Below, in pieces: positions 23,201 through 35,989 of a stretch of 64,000 nt of DNA. Origin of the DNA: Hirudo medicinalis (taxonomy: Eukaryota > Annelida > Clitellata > Hirudinida > Hirudinidae); NCBI GenBank assembly GCA_011800805.1, contig MPNW01000328.1, positions 65,262 through 129,261 on the forward strand, written 5' to 3'. The notes below the pieces were generated by a model, which saw nothing but the letters and a program-made list of their open reading frames with translations, searched no databases and was not told where the DNA came from. How positions within the stretch are numbered: the stretch's first letter is position 1; each line of letters opens with the position of its first letter. Made by a program: the position numbers and the translations under genes.

Positions 23201-26200
23201 CTATAACCGAGGCACATCATGAATACCGACCTCTGCATAGGATGACAAGGAATTGTAGTTGTACTGCTGGGCATAGGCTGGTTGTTGTTGTTGTTGCAAG
23301 TTTTGTGGTTGAAAATTCTGAGGCATCGTCATGTGGTTGGCAGCAACCTGGTCGGGTTTGGTTTCGATGTTGTGCGGCTGCTGTTGCAAGGATGACGGCA
23401 GGTGGTGCGCAAGATGACTGGCCGGAATCGTCTGGTACTGAGCCACTGTGGCCTGTTGCTGCATCTGTCCGAGTTGAGTCATCTGTTGCTGCAACTGCAT
23501 CATCTGTTGCTCCAGTTGTTGCTGTTGTTGTTGTACCATAGCATCGGAAACCTTCGATGCAGAGGGGAGTTCGGCCATGAGGGCATGGTAGAGTTCGAGG
23601 GAACGCATCAATTTGTCATTCATTTCTGTGAGCCTTGAGTGCTCCCTGGAGATAGGGAAAAGAAGTCAATGAGATGTTGTGCAGTTAATGACGTTATGTA
23701 GTTAACAAATAAAACACAAAAGTTTATTAATTACGTTTCAACTTTACAAACATTGTCAACAAAAGGTAGAACAAAACATAAACAATGTTGGGAACATATT
23801 AATTAATGTACAAGAAGTAATAACTATTCAAAACCTGTCAATCTTTTCCAGTTCCTGATCAATGAGTGGCAACATTTTCCTGCACTGCTCTGCAAAACAT
23901 TTAGATAATTAGACATGGATACATGGATAGTCAAATGATAAAATCAAATTTAAGAATATTAACAATAAAACTATTACAATAAAATAAGACTATTACAATT
24001 ATAAAATAGAAGTAATAATAATAATTACACATTTTATTCTATAAATAAATCATCAAAAACACTAATTAAATCTGACAGTATTATTAATAAGAGCAATTTG
24101 AAATGCTAAATATACTTTTTGGATCTACTAAAGTTAATAACAAAAGAACCAACCCTCAAATTGCACCATATTTTCAGGATCAGAATTCACATCACCTGTT
24201 GGATCTGCATTTTGCAACATGGCAAGTGTGGCATCTATTTTGCTCTAAAAGAGACATTAAAATGTTATTCATTCAGATGAAAACAACATGGCAGGAATAA
24301 AACGTCTTGAAAAACATTATGTATTTATTTATTACGATGTTGCATTTATAAATGTAAGTGATTCGAACTTTTTTATTCGACATTAAACACTATCGAATAT
24401 TTTAAACATAATAATTAAGCGTCCAAAAGGACATTAAAAATGTTTATTTGATTAAAGTCCCTTGCATGACTGAGACGATTTGGAAGCCACTAAAAATCAA
24501 TTTCAATCAGCATTCATGGCGATTCTGCTTTTTTGAATAATTTTTTAAGGACGCTCGTCAGTTTTTGCTGGTTACATAAGCAAGTGCATCCAAAATTCAG
24601 CAACATAACCTTCCAATTGAGTTGCCCACCTCATCGATTTTGTTCACAAGAACAACAACTTCTGCCTCCAACTCGACATTTTCATCCTTGTGTTCGGGAA
24701 GTTCTTGCTTCTCTTCGTCTGATGAAAAGATCGAAGAAAACGATTATTAAATAATAATGTTGGTAATTTGAGCATAACTATTTGTCAACTTAACCAAAAA
24801 TGTTTAAACAAAGATGGCAAGTATTTTGCATTTCCTAGCATTTCTGCTTATGACTTTTGTAGGAAGGACATTTCACATTGCATTGTAATAGCTGATTATT
24901 ATTCTTGAAAATTAATCAAAAGAAAAATCCATTTAATTCCTCTGACCTTGAGCTTCCAGAGAGAAGGTCACAAAGTTGGCTGGAAACAGACCTTCTCCCC
25001 TCCATGATACACCCTTCCACCAGTTCTGATCGCTAAACGATAATATGAAAATAATGATAATAGCGATAACAATACAAAGAAATATTAGACAACATTTTAA
25101 TTAATTCATTGTATTAATCGAGGAATTGCTCTTGCTTTTGCATTGGAATATAAAACACAAATAATACCAAAAAACATTTCAACAATAAAAATTCAATTGT
25201 TTACAAGTTGTTATTTTTAAATGCTAACAACAACCTGTCATCAGTGACGCCAATTATTTCACCCGCCTTGAATGTCAACTCATTGTCCTCCACTGCCTCA
25301 AAGTCATACAAAGCCCTCACCTGAACATTGGGAATCCATTAATCAATTGATTAAATCTAAAACTTAAACTTAAATACAAATAAATATGTATTGTAATCAT
25401 GATTCTATAATCAAAACTGCACCATCACCTGACAGACACTGATTATCAGCAAAAAGAAACTTGAATTTGTTGGCAATCATTCCAAATAGTGACAATTAAA
25501 CGAGAAGAAACAGCCTCATTTGCTCCATCAGAATTCAATTAAAACGTGTCACAAGATTTTGGGCCCAATAAATAACAAAACAATTCGAAATAAAATTACA
25601 AACGACAAATAATAAATTGCACCAACCTTCTTGGGCTCCTTCTGTTTCAAGATTGAGTGGCTGTTGGCAGGGGACTGGGATCTGACAGAAGGATAGATGG
25701 AGGAGGTGGTGGATGGAGGCTGGAATGAGTTCGAGACCTTGAACTTCTCGGATTCTTTCAGTGAGAGAGCAATAGCTGGAGAAAGAGGAAGCAGAATGTT
25801 GTGAGGATGATGAGTCAATTGTGAATTGGAATAATGAGCAGGTGATATTGGAATGTAACACATAATAAAGTTTGTGTAATAATGCTTTCATTATATCACA
25901 TTATCAAATTATATTCTCTAAATAACAATGAGGCATGTAATGCTTAATTTAAACTGATTCCTGATGTTGACAACAAATGACATGAACATGCTTATTAAGT
26001 AGAATTAATGTCCACAAATAACTGTACATCACTTGTGAACAGTGAACATGTTGTCCAAAATGTCCAACCAACATGTCCATTTTGTAAAGTATGTATTTTC
26101 TTATTTTCAATTTATTTAGGAATTTATTTTCAAAATAATGTAGTATTAGTTCTTTATTTATTTTTCCTTGTTATTTGTAAAATAAAAATATCCAGTATTT

Positions 26201-27926
26201 ATACAATGTAAACATTTAATATCAATAAAATACCAATATTTTAAATTATAAACTCATTTATTGAGCAAACCTCTTGCGATGTCATCCTCTTCTTCTTGGC
26301 TCTGAACGACGTTCGGATCTTTTGAAAACTTCTTGCTTTTTGGCTGCATAAGTTAAGAAATAATTAACCTCAGAAACATTTAAAAACCACTTTTAATTCT
26401 AACTAAAGGCTTCCTTAATTTAACATTAATTCTTTATTATTACTCCCGATGCCGCAAAAATGATGCATGATAACATGTCGGATGGAGGCCGGTTCAACTG
26501 CATAATCACTAGAATCATGAAAATTAAGTAGTGTCTTAGCATTTCTAAGTTTAATGATTAAATATAATAGCAATTATCATAGGTTGTAATAAGAATATTT
26601 TACGAACGTTCGTCAAACAATCAAAATCAATACCTGCTCCTCTGTTGCAAAGTTGATGCCTTCATCTTTCAGTGATTTGTAAAAGCCTGGGATGATGCTG
26701 AGTAAAATATGAGCAGACTTTCATCACAAAAAGATGATGCAAATCACAATGCAGTTCACATTTACAGCTTATTATAAATTACCAAATTACAGAAGTTATG
26801 ATGTATGAATACAGCTTTAGGATTATCAGTATCTTGTTATAAATTATGTCTTATTATAAATTATACCTTAATCAAATAACTTAACTTAAACATTATACCT
26901 ATTGATTAAATTAGCTCTGTTGATGTCAATCAATCAATCGATAAAATCGAGCGGCTGAAAAACCAATCACCAACCTCAGAGCGGAGTCGGACTTGAATTC
27001 ATTTTCTGACCAATTCTTAAGATGTTGTTTCAGTTGTGTGGACACCTTTCTAGAAGCCTTTAAAATTGACATAAACAAATGCGATCGATGATTTGAATTT
27101 ATTTGAATCAATGAAGAATTTATTTTAGAGGTTAATGACGGCAAATAATTTTCAGGTCGCGTACCACGCTCATATTTTCTTCGGAAATAATTTTCTTACA
27201 ATCCGTAATAAAATCCCTAGATGCCACTTCGAGTTGAAATGTCTTGCCAGAGTTTTTCACACAGGCATTCAACAGCTGAAACAAATTATTAATTATAAAT
27301 CTCAAGACTTTACAAGTTTTTTTTAAGAATACTTTCTGTTTAAGTTCAAAATGTTTGCCACAACCAAGAAATTTGCTTACTGAAAGGGCTTGTAGTGCCA
27401 CATGCGGATTCTTGTTAAAAACACGCCTAAGTATGGACTTGAGGCAATTTTTTGATCTGCAAATAATGAATCATGTCAATGATTGAAAACCTGAGAAAAT
27501 CAGTGATACAATAAACAGGTGAGCGACACCACAAATAAATTAAGTAGGTGATTTTGAAAAACCACAAACAAATGCAAACTCACGCAGTTTGGTTTTGTTT
27601 TGCCTTATCACAAATATCCAGCATGAGAGCCCAGTCTTCGCTGGTATTCATCTCACTTGTGGCCTTCTCTGGCGAATTCAAAAAACAAGGCTTTTTTTCA
27701 AAACACAAACCAAATGTCTCAGTTTTTGTTTCATTAAAATATTGGATCTTCATATTGTTGGGACTTAGACAAATAAACCCAAACCAACACCATAATTAAA
27801 GTAATAACAATCGTCATTCCCAAGAAATTTAAAATATGTTTACAAATGAATAAAATAAATTTCTGAAATTCATTTTTCGCAGGACTTACCAACATCGACA
27901 TCAAAAGGATTCGAAAACAAAGGCAT
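23201..27926 (-). CDS. STAM: STAM, signal transducing adaptor molecule (ESCRT-0)
   Basis: STAM pairs with HRS to form ESCRT-0, which binds ubiquitinated receptors on early endosomes and passes them to degradation. The start [12 protein letters not shown] is the family's usual N-terminus. The VHS domain follows (exons about 27672-27584, 27458-27381, 27280-27175, 27060-26975, 26697-26636), with [18 protein letters not shown] spanning two exons. Next come a ubiquitin-interacting motif split by an intron ([18 protein letters not shown], about 26345-26275 and 25778-25625), an SH3 domain ([17 protein letters not shown] and [18 protein letters not shown], about 25320-25242 and 25033-24946), and a GAT-like coiled-coil core (24723 to 23835). 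The last exon, about 23645-23201, has a Gln-rich tail. All key domains are present in family order and nothing looks broken. Exon edges are approximate except the first (27890-27926). Confidence 0.95.
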
Positions 27927-28109
27927 CTTTGCGTTTATCCCAACTTACGAACGAAACCACTCAGAATCAACTGAGACAAATAATAAATGTGACAAATGAT
28001 CAAAGACTACAAAACATTTGCAACAATTGCAAAAGTCAGCATAAAATACTATAATTCTTGACTAATAAATAACCTGTTTTACTTTACTAAAGCTCATTGC
28101 TAGAAAAAT

Positions 28110-28350
28110 TATGTATATATAATTTTATCGGGGGGGGAGGGAAGGCCTTTTACCTCAACAGTTTTTCGAAGCCACAAAAAGTGTTTCTACTAGAGATTGT
28201 AAGTTATATAGGAAGGCTTCGGGAAATTTTAAAAAATAATTACTTCAGCACAATGGTGGTTTCCTTAAGGAATAAATTAGATAAGGATGCCATCCATGCG
28301 GATGCAGTAGATAAATTTAAGATAAACCTAAGTAAATATGGATATTAGAT
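28110..28350 (+). mobile_element. LINE 3'-end fragment
   Basis: The plus strand encodes the C-terminal tail of a CR1/Jockey-like LINE protein in two frames: KILSGGEGRPF then, shifted, VVSLRNKLDKDAIHADAVD and a terminal KFKINLSKYGY with stop. The first block matches the tail of the fragment at 14.2 kb. It is too short and frameshifted to be active. Confidence 0.6.
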
Positions 28351-29010
28351 ATCAAAAGTAAAGAATGGTTATTACAGGATCTCGGTCTTCTTAACCACTA
28401 TAAATAATATGTTATGTTATTTGTCTCTGTAGCTTTTAAGTGAAAATTATTTGGTCACTTCAATGGCTTTTAAAGATAACTCATTAAAAAATTTATTTTA
28501 AATGAAATGTTTATATTTCAAGTGTGCTTCAAATCTTAGGTTCGCAGTTCAAAACCCAACGCAGCGCATGTATCATGTATCTTATGTGTGCTAAATGGTG
28601 CTAATGGTCATCATATTTATAAAATCCCTGTTATTTAACTCCCGTTTTCGAAAGTTTATCATTTTTTCGCATTCCTCGATTATCGAACACAAAACGTGTT
28701 TGTTATTCCTTCTTTGCAGGGAGTTATATATGATTTTGTAATCTTGGTGCTAACCAAGAACCGGGATGCACCTGCCCTCATTGATTCAGACTTCGCCGGT
28801 CATTAACTCAGTGGCACCTGTGTGTTAGCTCTTATTTTGCTTGTCCAAGCACAACTGATACATTAAAACTAGTAAGTGGTAATTAAGCGCTATCCTTGCA
28901 ATGTACATATTCTTAAGAAAAGAACAAATTAAAAAATGTTGATGTATGCTGGCCACAACAAGACAAGAATGATGTGTTTTGTTGACTAATAACATTTTAA
29001 CAACTAAGTC
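28351..29010. other. Intergenic DNA with SINE-like pieces
   Basis: No gene is recognised. At about 28545-28590 a B-box-like stretch (GCAGTTCAAAACCC) occurs in a less AT-rich block, and 28735-28860 is another compositional island. These may be degraded tRNA-derived repeats, but the match is weak. Confidence 0.25.
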
Positions 29011-29445
29011 TTAACAGTGTCGATTTGATCGTCTAGTTAGGCTATGCCACGCCTTGGCCTTGGCTTCCAACCACGTCTCGTACGCCTTGTCGATCAAGGT
29101 CTTCAGTTCCATGTGCTCCACATCTATGCTGTCATGAACATCTGTAATTCCCGGTCCACCAATTGACAGTTGCCAAATTTTTGATAGATATCACAAACAT
29201 ATCCATTTGACACTTTTGCGATCCACGAATACTTAATTTTTCGTAGGATGACGGGAAGCTGATCTGACACCATAGACACTGCATGATATCAGATCAACGC
29301 CATTAGCAACACCGCCGACACATTTGTCATTTTTCATCTTTATCGTCCAGAGGTTGATCCAAAACCTTATAGAATCCGTTCCGGCTTTTTTGCTCATCCA
29401 CCTCACCATGAAATTTCTTACATTCGCGTCTTTGAGTTTTGACAT
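29011..29445 (-). pseudogene. Unidentified coding-like region
   Basis: On the minus strand an ATG at 29445 opens 70 codons (ending at 29233). A second open stretch starts after a possible acceptor (ATTACAG) at 29141 and ends at the stop 29011-29013, including MELKTLIDKAYETWLEAKAK. A third frame between them reads LRKIKYSWIAKVSNGYVCD, loosely like the core of piggyBac transposases. Whether this is a gene with introns, a frameshifted transposase relic, or chance is unresolved. Confidence 0.25.
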
Positions 29446-29525
29446 TTCTGCATGTTAGCAACGCAGGTTAATTTATAAATAAAAATGATATGTAATATTC
29501 TTCTTCTACAATATAAAACAGAAAG

Positions 29526-29835
29526 TGCTCTGTCTGTCTGTCTGTCCCAAGAACTCCTTCCAAACGGTTAACGGTAGCGACTTTAAATGTGCACACGTCA
29601 TTCTCTAAGCCATTCTTAGGTAAACTGTGTTATTTTCAATTTTAAACCTTCAACTTTTTCCAACTTTCACATTTTCCTTTTCGCATACGAGCTTTAAACT
29701 CGAGAGGTAATGAAACCAAGAAGCGTTGTGATCCCGCATGGTTCGAGACCCCACCTGTATTTTGAGGACTTAATAACGGAATGAATCAAATTAATTACAA
29801 TGAATAAAAAATGAATTTGAATATGTCACTGACGA
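29526..29835 (+). repeat. Interspersed repeat, degraded SINE-like copy
   Basis: It starts with a (TCTG)n run, then CCAAGAACTCCTTCCAAACG and AACGGTAGCGACTTTAAAT, and continues to a GGTTCGAGACCCC B-box-like site and a tail GACGAATCCGGTTTCAGAAA. All these blocks occur in the same order at 48370-48690. This copy has lost the A-box-like part. Confidence 0.6.
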
Positions 29836-30230
29836 ATCCGGTTTCAGAAAGGTAGTATATCATAATCAATACATTACACATGATATATATTAACTAATCC
29901 AGTATTATAACAGAAGGCAAGATGATTATCCACAACAGTTTATTTGAAAAACGACAGCACTACAACATACAACATCCAGCTGGAGAGTAAGAGTAACTTA
30001 GACACTGAGAAACAAGGAAGAGAGCAAGGGCATTTATACTCTTACGATCAAAGATCTGTCCTGCAGAAGTTTGACCTTTTAAAAGGACATAGATACTCAA
30101 CATCCCTTGGATTCCGTATTTGTTCCTTTTGAAACTCGATGAGCCTGACATTCGACACCCGCAGCAAATATACCAAACAACGTTCTGATGCCACAACACT
30201 TGGAATTTAGTTTCCTGGTTGCTTAGCGTA

Positions 30231-30316
30231 TGTGCACCCCCTAATGGGGTGAAGCTGCTGGGGGAGTGTTCTCGAAATTTTAGGGGTGAACACCCCCGCC
30301 CCCTCTACGAGGGGGT
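30231..30316. other. Cluster of three G/C hairpins in AT-rich DNA
   Basis: Three perfect short inverted repeats follow one another: CACCCC/GGGGTG (30235-30251, 5-base loop), GGGGTG/CACCCC (30283-30296, 2-base loop), and CCCCCTC/GAGGGGG (30299-30315, 3-base loop). No gene overlaps them. They could be part of a transposon end or a structured RNA 3' region. Confidence 0.45.
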
Positions 30317-30630
30317 AAATAACTCCCTACCTATTTGTTGTAGTAAATCCTTTGAACCATATTTGTTAAAGCCCAAAATCAAACAGACATAATTAGGCTC
30401 AACGTTAGCATCCAATGTTTGGCAATAGTAAGTTGTCACAATAAAAATTTAGACTTTGACCACCTCTCCTCCCACAATATTTCGAACTAGTTATGTTTGT
30501 TATAATAATTTCATAAGCTGTAGCAAACCTAAATGATTAAACATTTCCTTCATACAAACTTTATTAAGCAAAAAAGTCAAGCAGGAAACCGAAACAAGCT
30601 TAATGTTTCTTCAGTTCTAGTTTTAAGGTG

Positions 30631-31494
30631 TCATTTTCCAGCCAGCTGCTTATGCAACTTGAGAACATAATCATCCCATTCGGCCTGGAAGTAATTTCCA
30701 GCCACTGGATTCCCCAAAGAATATTTTTCAGCAAAATTTACCACTTTCTGAGACTTTCTTTTGTCCCCCGACCTGTTTGTCAGATGTGGTTCATCAAACT
30801 TCAACTTTCCATTCTGTTTGAAGACCAGCAAAACATATCTATGGAGTCCTAAAAATGAAAAGAGATGGTTATTAACACAATAAACTTTCACAAAATACAT
30901 TCACTTTCATAAACTCACCAGTTCCCTTCGGAGGTCCAGATCCCACATATTCCGATAGAACTTCACCCTTTTCCACTTGATTTCCAGGAATGTTCACAAT
31001 AAGCCAGTGGTGCCACTCTCTGAACTTTGGATCTTTCCTGCTGGGAGCATCAGGATCTAATTTATTAAAATGAAGTTAGCTAGTAATGTAGTGGATTATG
31101 TAATCGATGTAATATACTACAACTACAACCTTTATAGAAGCAAACTTAGTCATACATGCTCAAACTTACCGTTCAAGACGAGAGTGTAGTAGGCGCTGTC
31201 ATCAGCAGTCCAAGTGCAATTCGGTGGATCCTTAACCTGACAGCAACAAACACGTCGCTGAAATATTAATTCTTTAAATTACACAACAACTTGCCTTCGT
31301 AGGAGTCAGTACGAGTCCCGGTTCGACGGTAATGTTTCCGTAATGAACCTGTAAAGCAAAGCATCTAGAAAATGTTGCTTTGTTAAATAACTCAAAATCT
31401 GTAATCAAATAAATTCTGAACCAGCCTGTAGTTGCTCTCCTGGCTGAGATATTCCCAAGTCTTTGCAGACAGAATCATTCGTAAACTTGTCCAT
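30631..31494 (-). CDS. PEBP1: Phosphatidylethanolamine-binding protein (PEBP/RKIP family)
   Basis: PEBP proteins are small cytosolic anion- and phospholipid-binding proteins; vertebrate PEBP1 (RKIP) restrains Raf-MEK signalling. Five exons (31494-31426, 31348-31295, 31236-31170, 31056-30919, 30848-30631) join in phase to 181 residues, close to human PEBP1 (187). Both signature blocks are present: DPDAPSR with [11 protein letters not shown], and [16 protein letters not shown]. The start MDKFTNDSV has no signal peptide, which fits a cytosolic form. Introns 1 and 2 begin with GC rather than GT (CAG|GCTGGT and AAG|GCAAGT), yet phase and family alignment demand them. The gene looks intact. Confidence 0.95.
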
Positions 31495-32440
31495 GGCCAC
31501 TAAGGTGAAGGCTGCGGATGATTTTATTTTGATGATGATGGCTCTCCTTTAAAAATTGAGATATTATTTGTTTTTCAAATACATTTTTGTCTAAGGTATT
31601 TTAGTTTATTAATTAATTTCTGACTTTAAATAATATGTTAAATGTAAGCTATTAAAATTGTGAGTCTTAAATGCAATTAATATTTATAATAATTTTTTTT
31701 TGGATATGAATATCAATATATTATATGAATATCCCATACATTCATAGATTACTATTAATTGTGGAATAGCATGGAATGGAATATTAATTGTCCTGATAGC
31801 GGGGCATCAATCCCTGAGGCATGGCTATACTGGAGAAAAAAGCAGGTCGCTGGAATAACAATTAATTATTCATGAGCTTCAGGGGGGCGTGTTTATCATT
31901 TAAAAGTTAAAAGCTTACTGATGTAAATTTGCCTAAATTTATAGAAAAATATAATTCATTTACTAAGTTACATCATACACGCATTATTTTCAGATTTCAT
32001 AGCTAGTAAATATTGCATTTGATTTTCGCGCGTGTGGTTCTTGTAATGCGATAACTCTCATTTATATCAATTATAACTTTACTTCGAACGTGGCTGCATG
32101 GACGCGCTGGTGGGAAGAACTCAAACTTTCTTGGATACGTTGACGACAGCAATGGGAATGTTGATTTCTTATGGGAGAAAGTTCTCCATGATTGCACTGC
32201 ATGAGCACACATAGGTTTGTGCACGCGCATAATAGAGTGATGGAAAACTTTCCAATGGTCTTATTGACTTTTAAAAATTCGGGAACTAAAGATTGGAGAC
32301 AGAAAGTAAGCGAATGCTATTTCTGAAAAGATGGCCTCATTTTTGTTTACCGAAGTAGCAAGCAAAAACATCTGTTTAAATTAATAAACAAATGATTATA
32401 ACTGACCAAGCCAGTTTATTCCAAATTATTTAAAAAAAAA
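31495..32440. other. Intergenic region upstream of PEBP
   Basis: It contains the PEBP promoter by position, without a recognisable motif. The remainder is AT-rich. No RNA gene or coding sequence is seen. Confidence 0.4.
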
Positions 32441-32456
32441 TTATTACACAATACTC

Positions 32457-33366
32457 TTGATGATGTTGAAGTTTTCAAAACTTAGATACGGAAACAACAC
32501 TTGCTTCCTTGATGCAACATATAAAACCACCAAATATGCTGTTTTCCTTTGTGTAACAATAAATGCAAAGCAGTGTGTTGCAGCGATTTTCTTTGTCCTA
32601 AAAGACAATTCTCCTTCTGACCGTGAGGCACTTGAGGTCATAAAAAAGTGGAATCCTGATTGGTGCCCCGATTCTTTTATGATTGATGGCTCGGAGATGG
32701 AGAGGTGGGCTGTGAAGCAGTTGTTTCCAGGTAGTTACTTTTTAAATTATATCATGCTTGATGGCTTAATACTGGTTGACAATCACTAATCTGGTATCAT
32801 TGGGACCTGGAGGAGTCTGAGTAACTTTTCTTTCTGTTTCTTTAAGTCGTACACTGTCAAAGATCCAACGCTGTGTAATTCAAGTAAACTTCCCTAAGAC
32901 CAACTCTGTAAAGTTTTTTCAAGGGTTCAACCTTTTTTGTTATGGACAAAGGGCGGTGTTTGCTCTTTAAACCTTTATTCATTGGAACCATGGCTGGAGG
33001 TTAAAAGTGACCTAGTTACAATAATAAATGTTGATAATCAAAAAGGGAAAGCTTACCTGTGTCTACTACTGATACCAGTGTGTTGATGCAGCAAATAGCA
33101 CCACCAAATCATAATGGCGGGTTGAAATTTGAAATTACTTTTGCCAAAATTAGCGCCGGGTTACCGATTGTACTGGATTAGTGAAAGTCATCTTTAGGCT
33201 CCTCCGACGATATGGCTTGGTCAAAATTGTACAAATTAACTGTACACAATCTATGTTGCTTTGTTTAGACTGCTTCTTATACCTCTGCGAATTTCATCGG
33301 AGACAGTGCTGGACTTGTGCTTATAAAAATGATGTTGTCAATCACCAGAAGGAGGAGTTTATTTAG
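32457..33366 (+). mobile_element. MULE-type transposase relic
   Basis: The frame at 32457-32789 includes FLDATYKTTKYAVFLCVT and ALEVIKKWNPDWCPDSFMID, matching the catalytic core of MULE (Mutator-like) transposases and their domesticated ZSWIM-type relatives: the first Asp of the DDE triad lies in LDATYKT and the next in MIDGSE. A later piece at about 33265-33330 reads CEFHRRQCWT, equal to the downstream C-x-FH-x-x-Q-x-W block. Stops and unrelated sequence lie between them, so the element appears inactive, or the pieces are exons of a degenerate copy. No terminal inverted repeats were identified. Confidence 0.6.
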
Positions 33367-34050
33367 CTTACTGAGGGGTTTCTGCCATGGGTTAATGGTC
33401 TGCATTCGTTTGCATATATTTATGTCCATTAAAAACCGTTTGTTTAGCATTTCTACTAAGTGAGACATTTGTTATTTTTTTATATTTATCATTTTTAAAC
33501 TCTTGCATAACACTAAAATATTAGTATATAATCTTATAATTGTTTGTTTGATGTTATGAGTTGTTGGATTACAGCTTTTGACAATCATATTCAGGTATGT
33601 GAGGGACAATGTCCTAATGTATTTTGTGGAGGACTGCACATTCCCTCTGTCATTAATGAAACGACCACCATCACTTGTTAAGCATCTTAGAGATGAAAGA
33701 CAAACGCTGCCACCCGTTATGAAGCCGAGAGGATGGGGCAACAGCTGCTGAAATTTGTGGAGGGACGTGTCCTTATAGAAGAGGGTGTAATCTTAGGAAG
33801 CAAGGTAAACAAATTAAAAGATTATTTATTCATTTTACACATCCAACTTTTTCTGTTTTAGGATCACCAAGAAAGAAAGCTAGGAGAGAGTGAATGAAAG
33901 AGAAAGTTTTAGACTGGAAAATTACTATATTTTTGTTCGTCAATAAATGTGTTGTTTTAATGACTTTAATGTGTTGCTTTTTTTGAAAAATGTCTCAGTT
34001 TGTTTTAAACAGGTGAGTAAGCACAAAATTTTAATTCAAGCCCACTACAC

Positions 34051-34290
34051 TTGGCATTTTATGCCGTTGGAATGATCAGGGGGACCACAATAAGTAGAGA
34101 TAAAGATACTACCTTGATACTGCGTAAGTCATTAATAGGGATCCATCTCTCAAAAAAGATGTTGAAGCTTCAGAATAAAGTGCAGAAAAGAGCGGCGAAA
34201 ATGATAAGAGGATTTAAGCTTCGAGGAGAGATTACAAAGGACAAAAATGATTTAATCAGAAAGGGGATGCACCAAGGGAGATGCACATAG
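34051..34290 (+). mobile_element. LINE fragment
   Basis: A plus-strand frame reads VGMIRGTTISRDKDTTLILR, then VQKRAAKMIRGFKLRGEI. This matches the same LINE segment as the minus-strand piece at 14.3-14.6 kb but is shorter and has an internal deletion. It is a dead fragment. Confidence 0.6.
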
Positions 34291-35989
34291 AAACGCAGAA
34301 AATAATTACTGACTCTGACTAACGACTCTGAAATGACCACGCCCTCTGAGGCTCGTGAATAATTAATTGTCCTTCCAGCGACCTGCGTTTTTCCACAGCT
34401 CTTAGGCAGTGTGTTCGGCAACTTTTTACTTGTAACGAAGTACGGAAATTTTTCAGTACTTTTACTTGTAACGAAAAGATTTATGGCACCACTTTTGCAT
34501 TTCATCGGCATACATTAGAAAAGTCATCTCTGTAAATATAGAAACCTAAACAAAAACGGTATTCAAAAATCTCAACATCCCTAGGGAAATTCAAAATCCA
34601 TACTTTGCAAGACAACATAGAATACTTTGTGACTTGAATAAGCCTAAATTATTTTAATTCGGTAATAGTTTAAGGCTTGATATTTAGTATTGGTTTGAAT
34701 TAAATAATACTTATGCAGGCTTGTTGCAATATTCGTTGAATACTCGCACACTAAAATTTGAAAGACCTCCTAATCGAATAAATAAATTTAAATTAACCTA
34801 AGATATTTATTAAAGTTGATATTCCCACACAGCGCCAGGCATACCCATGGGACCGAACATAATTGATGTCACTCCCACAAAATGTGTGACTACCGGGCGT
34901 GGGATGCTGATGACGGTCATGCTGATTTTTCTCAGTAATACATGACCGATGAACTAGACGATTTAGCGTATGGTATCAGATCATCATCTTGCGGACTTGG
35001 ACGATGAAATCATCACTCTTCATAAATATGGAATTTAAGACTCATCGCTTTAACATCTCGCCGATAAATTTCACAGCTGAGTGTTTAAATCCATTGAAAA
35101 ATCGTTGGCCTACTTCAATTACATACTCCGACAAACTGTGGCACTTTATTAGGTATGGAAATACTGACCAACAACATGTCACAGGCTGGAGAAGTAATTT
35201 CTAACCAATTTTCGAACTGTATCAATAAGTCCAAAATTAAGTAATGTCCGACAATCAGTATCAACATAATATCATACATCAACTGCTTCAAAAGAAATCT
35301 TGACAATATGAAGAGATAAAAAAAAACAAAACATAGTTTGTCCACTTTGGAGGTCTCAAGTGCATTGATCATAATCTACACTTTCCACAGGAAATGATTA
35401 AAGGTACACTGAGCTCGTGACGCCCTGTTAATTATGAAATACTGTTTAAAGCCAGAAGGATTTTGCAGCAGATTCCCACAAATTCTAATATCGTAATAGC
35501 AGTTTGTAACTATTATAAACATCAACCACTCTCACTGCCCACATAAGGGTAGCTTATAATTATTTGTTTTAATTAAATATTTATTTGAAAAAAGAAGAGT
35601 TAATGTGTAAACTTCCAACTCAGGAGAGCTGAAGTGAAAATAGTAATTTGTGAATTTAACCACGGAAAATATTTCACAATAAGTTCGCATCGTGTAAACG
35701 GGAAACCCTTCGCGAATTCGACTGATAAGTAAAAGCAGATAATCATAAAGAAATTGGAAGGCACAAAGAAGAAGTCGAGGGATCTGTTGGAATAATAAGT
35801 AATAAAAACGGTCATTTTGTAAGTAATACTGCAGAGACCTGAAGTGATTCAAAGTGATTTTTCAAAGTCCAACAGACACTAAAAGCATTTCAATTAAATC
35901 TCGAGTCATGGAATACACATTTTGCATCAACAAAGTTTTGCACCACCACTCGGGTTAAGAGACTGTACGTTTGTAACTGCAATAACTAA
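34291..35989. other. Intergenic region downstream of the GEF-GAP gene
   Basis: No gene is recognised. The portion near 35.9 kb is presumably the 3' UTR of the minus-strand GEF-GAP gene. Several open frames exist on the minus strand between 35532 and 35852 but have no family resemblance or coding-like composition. Confidence 0.4.

Noticed and set aside
23185..23638. Plus-strand frames of 118 and 78 codons at the 3' end of STAM
   Set aside because: They are antisense to the Gln-rich last exon of STAM and reflect its CAG/CTG-rich composition.
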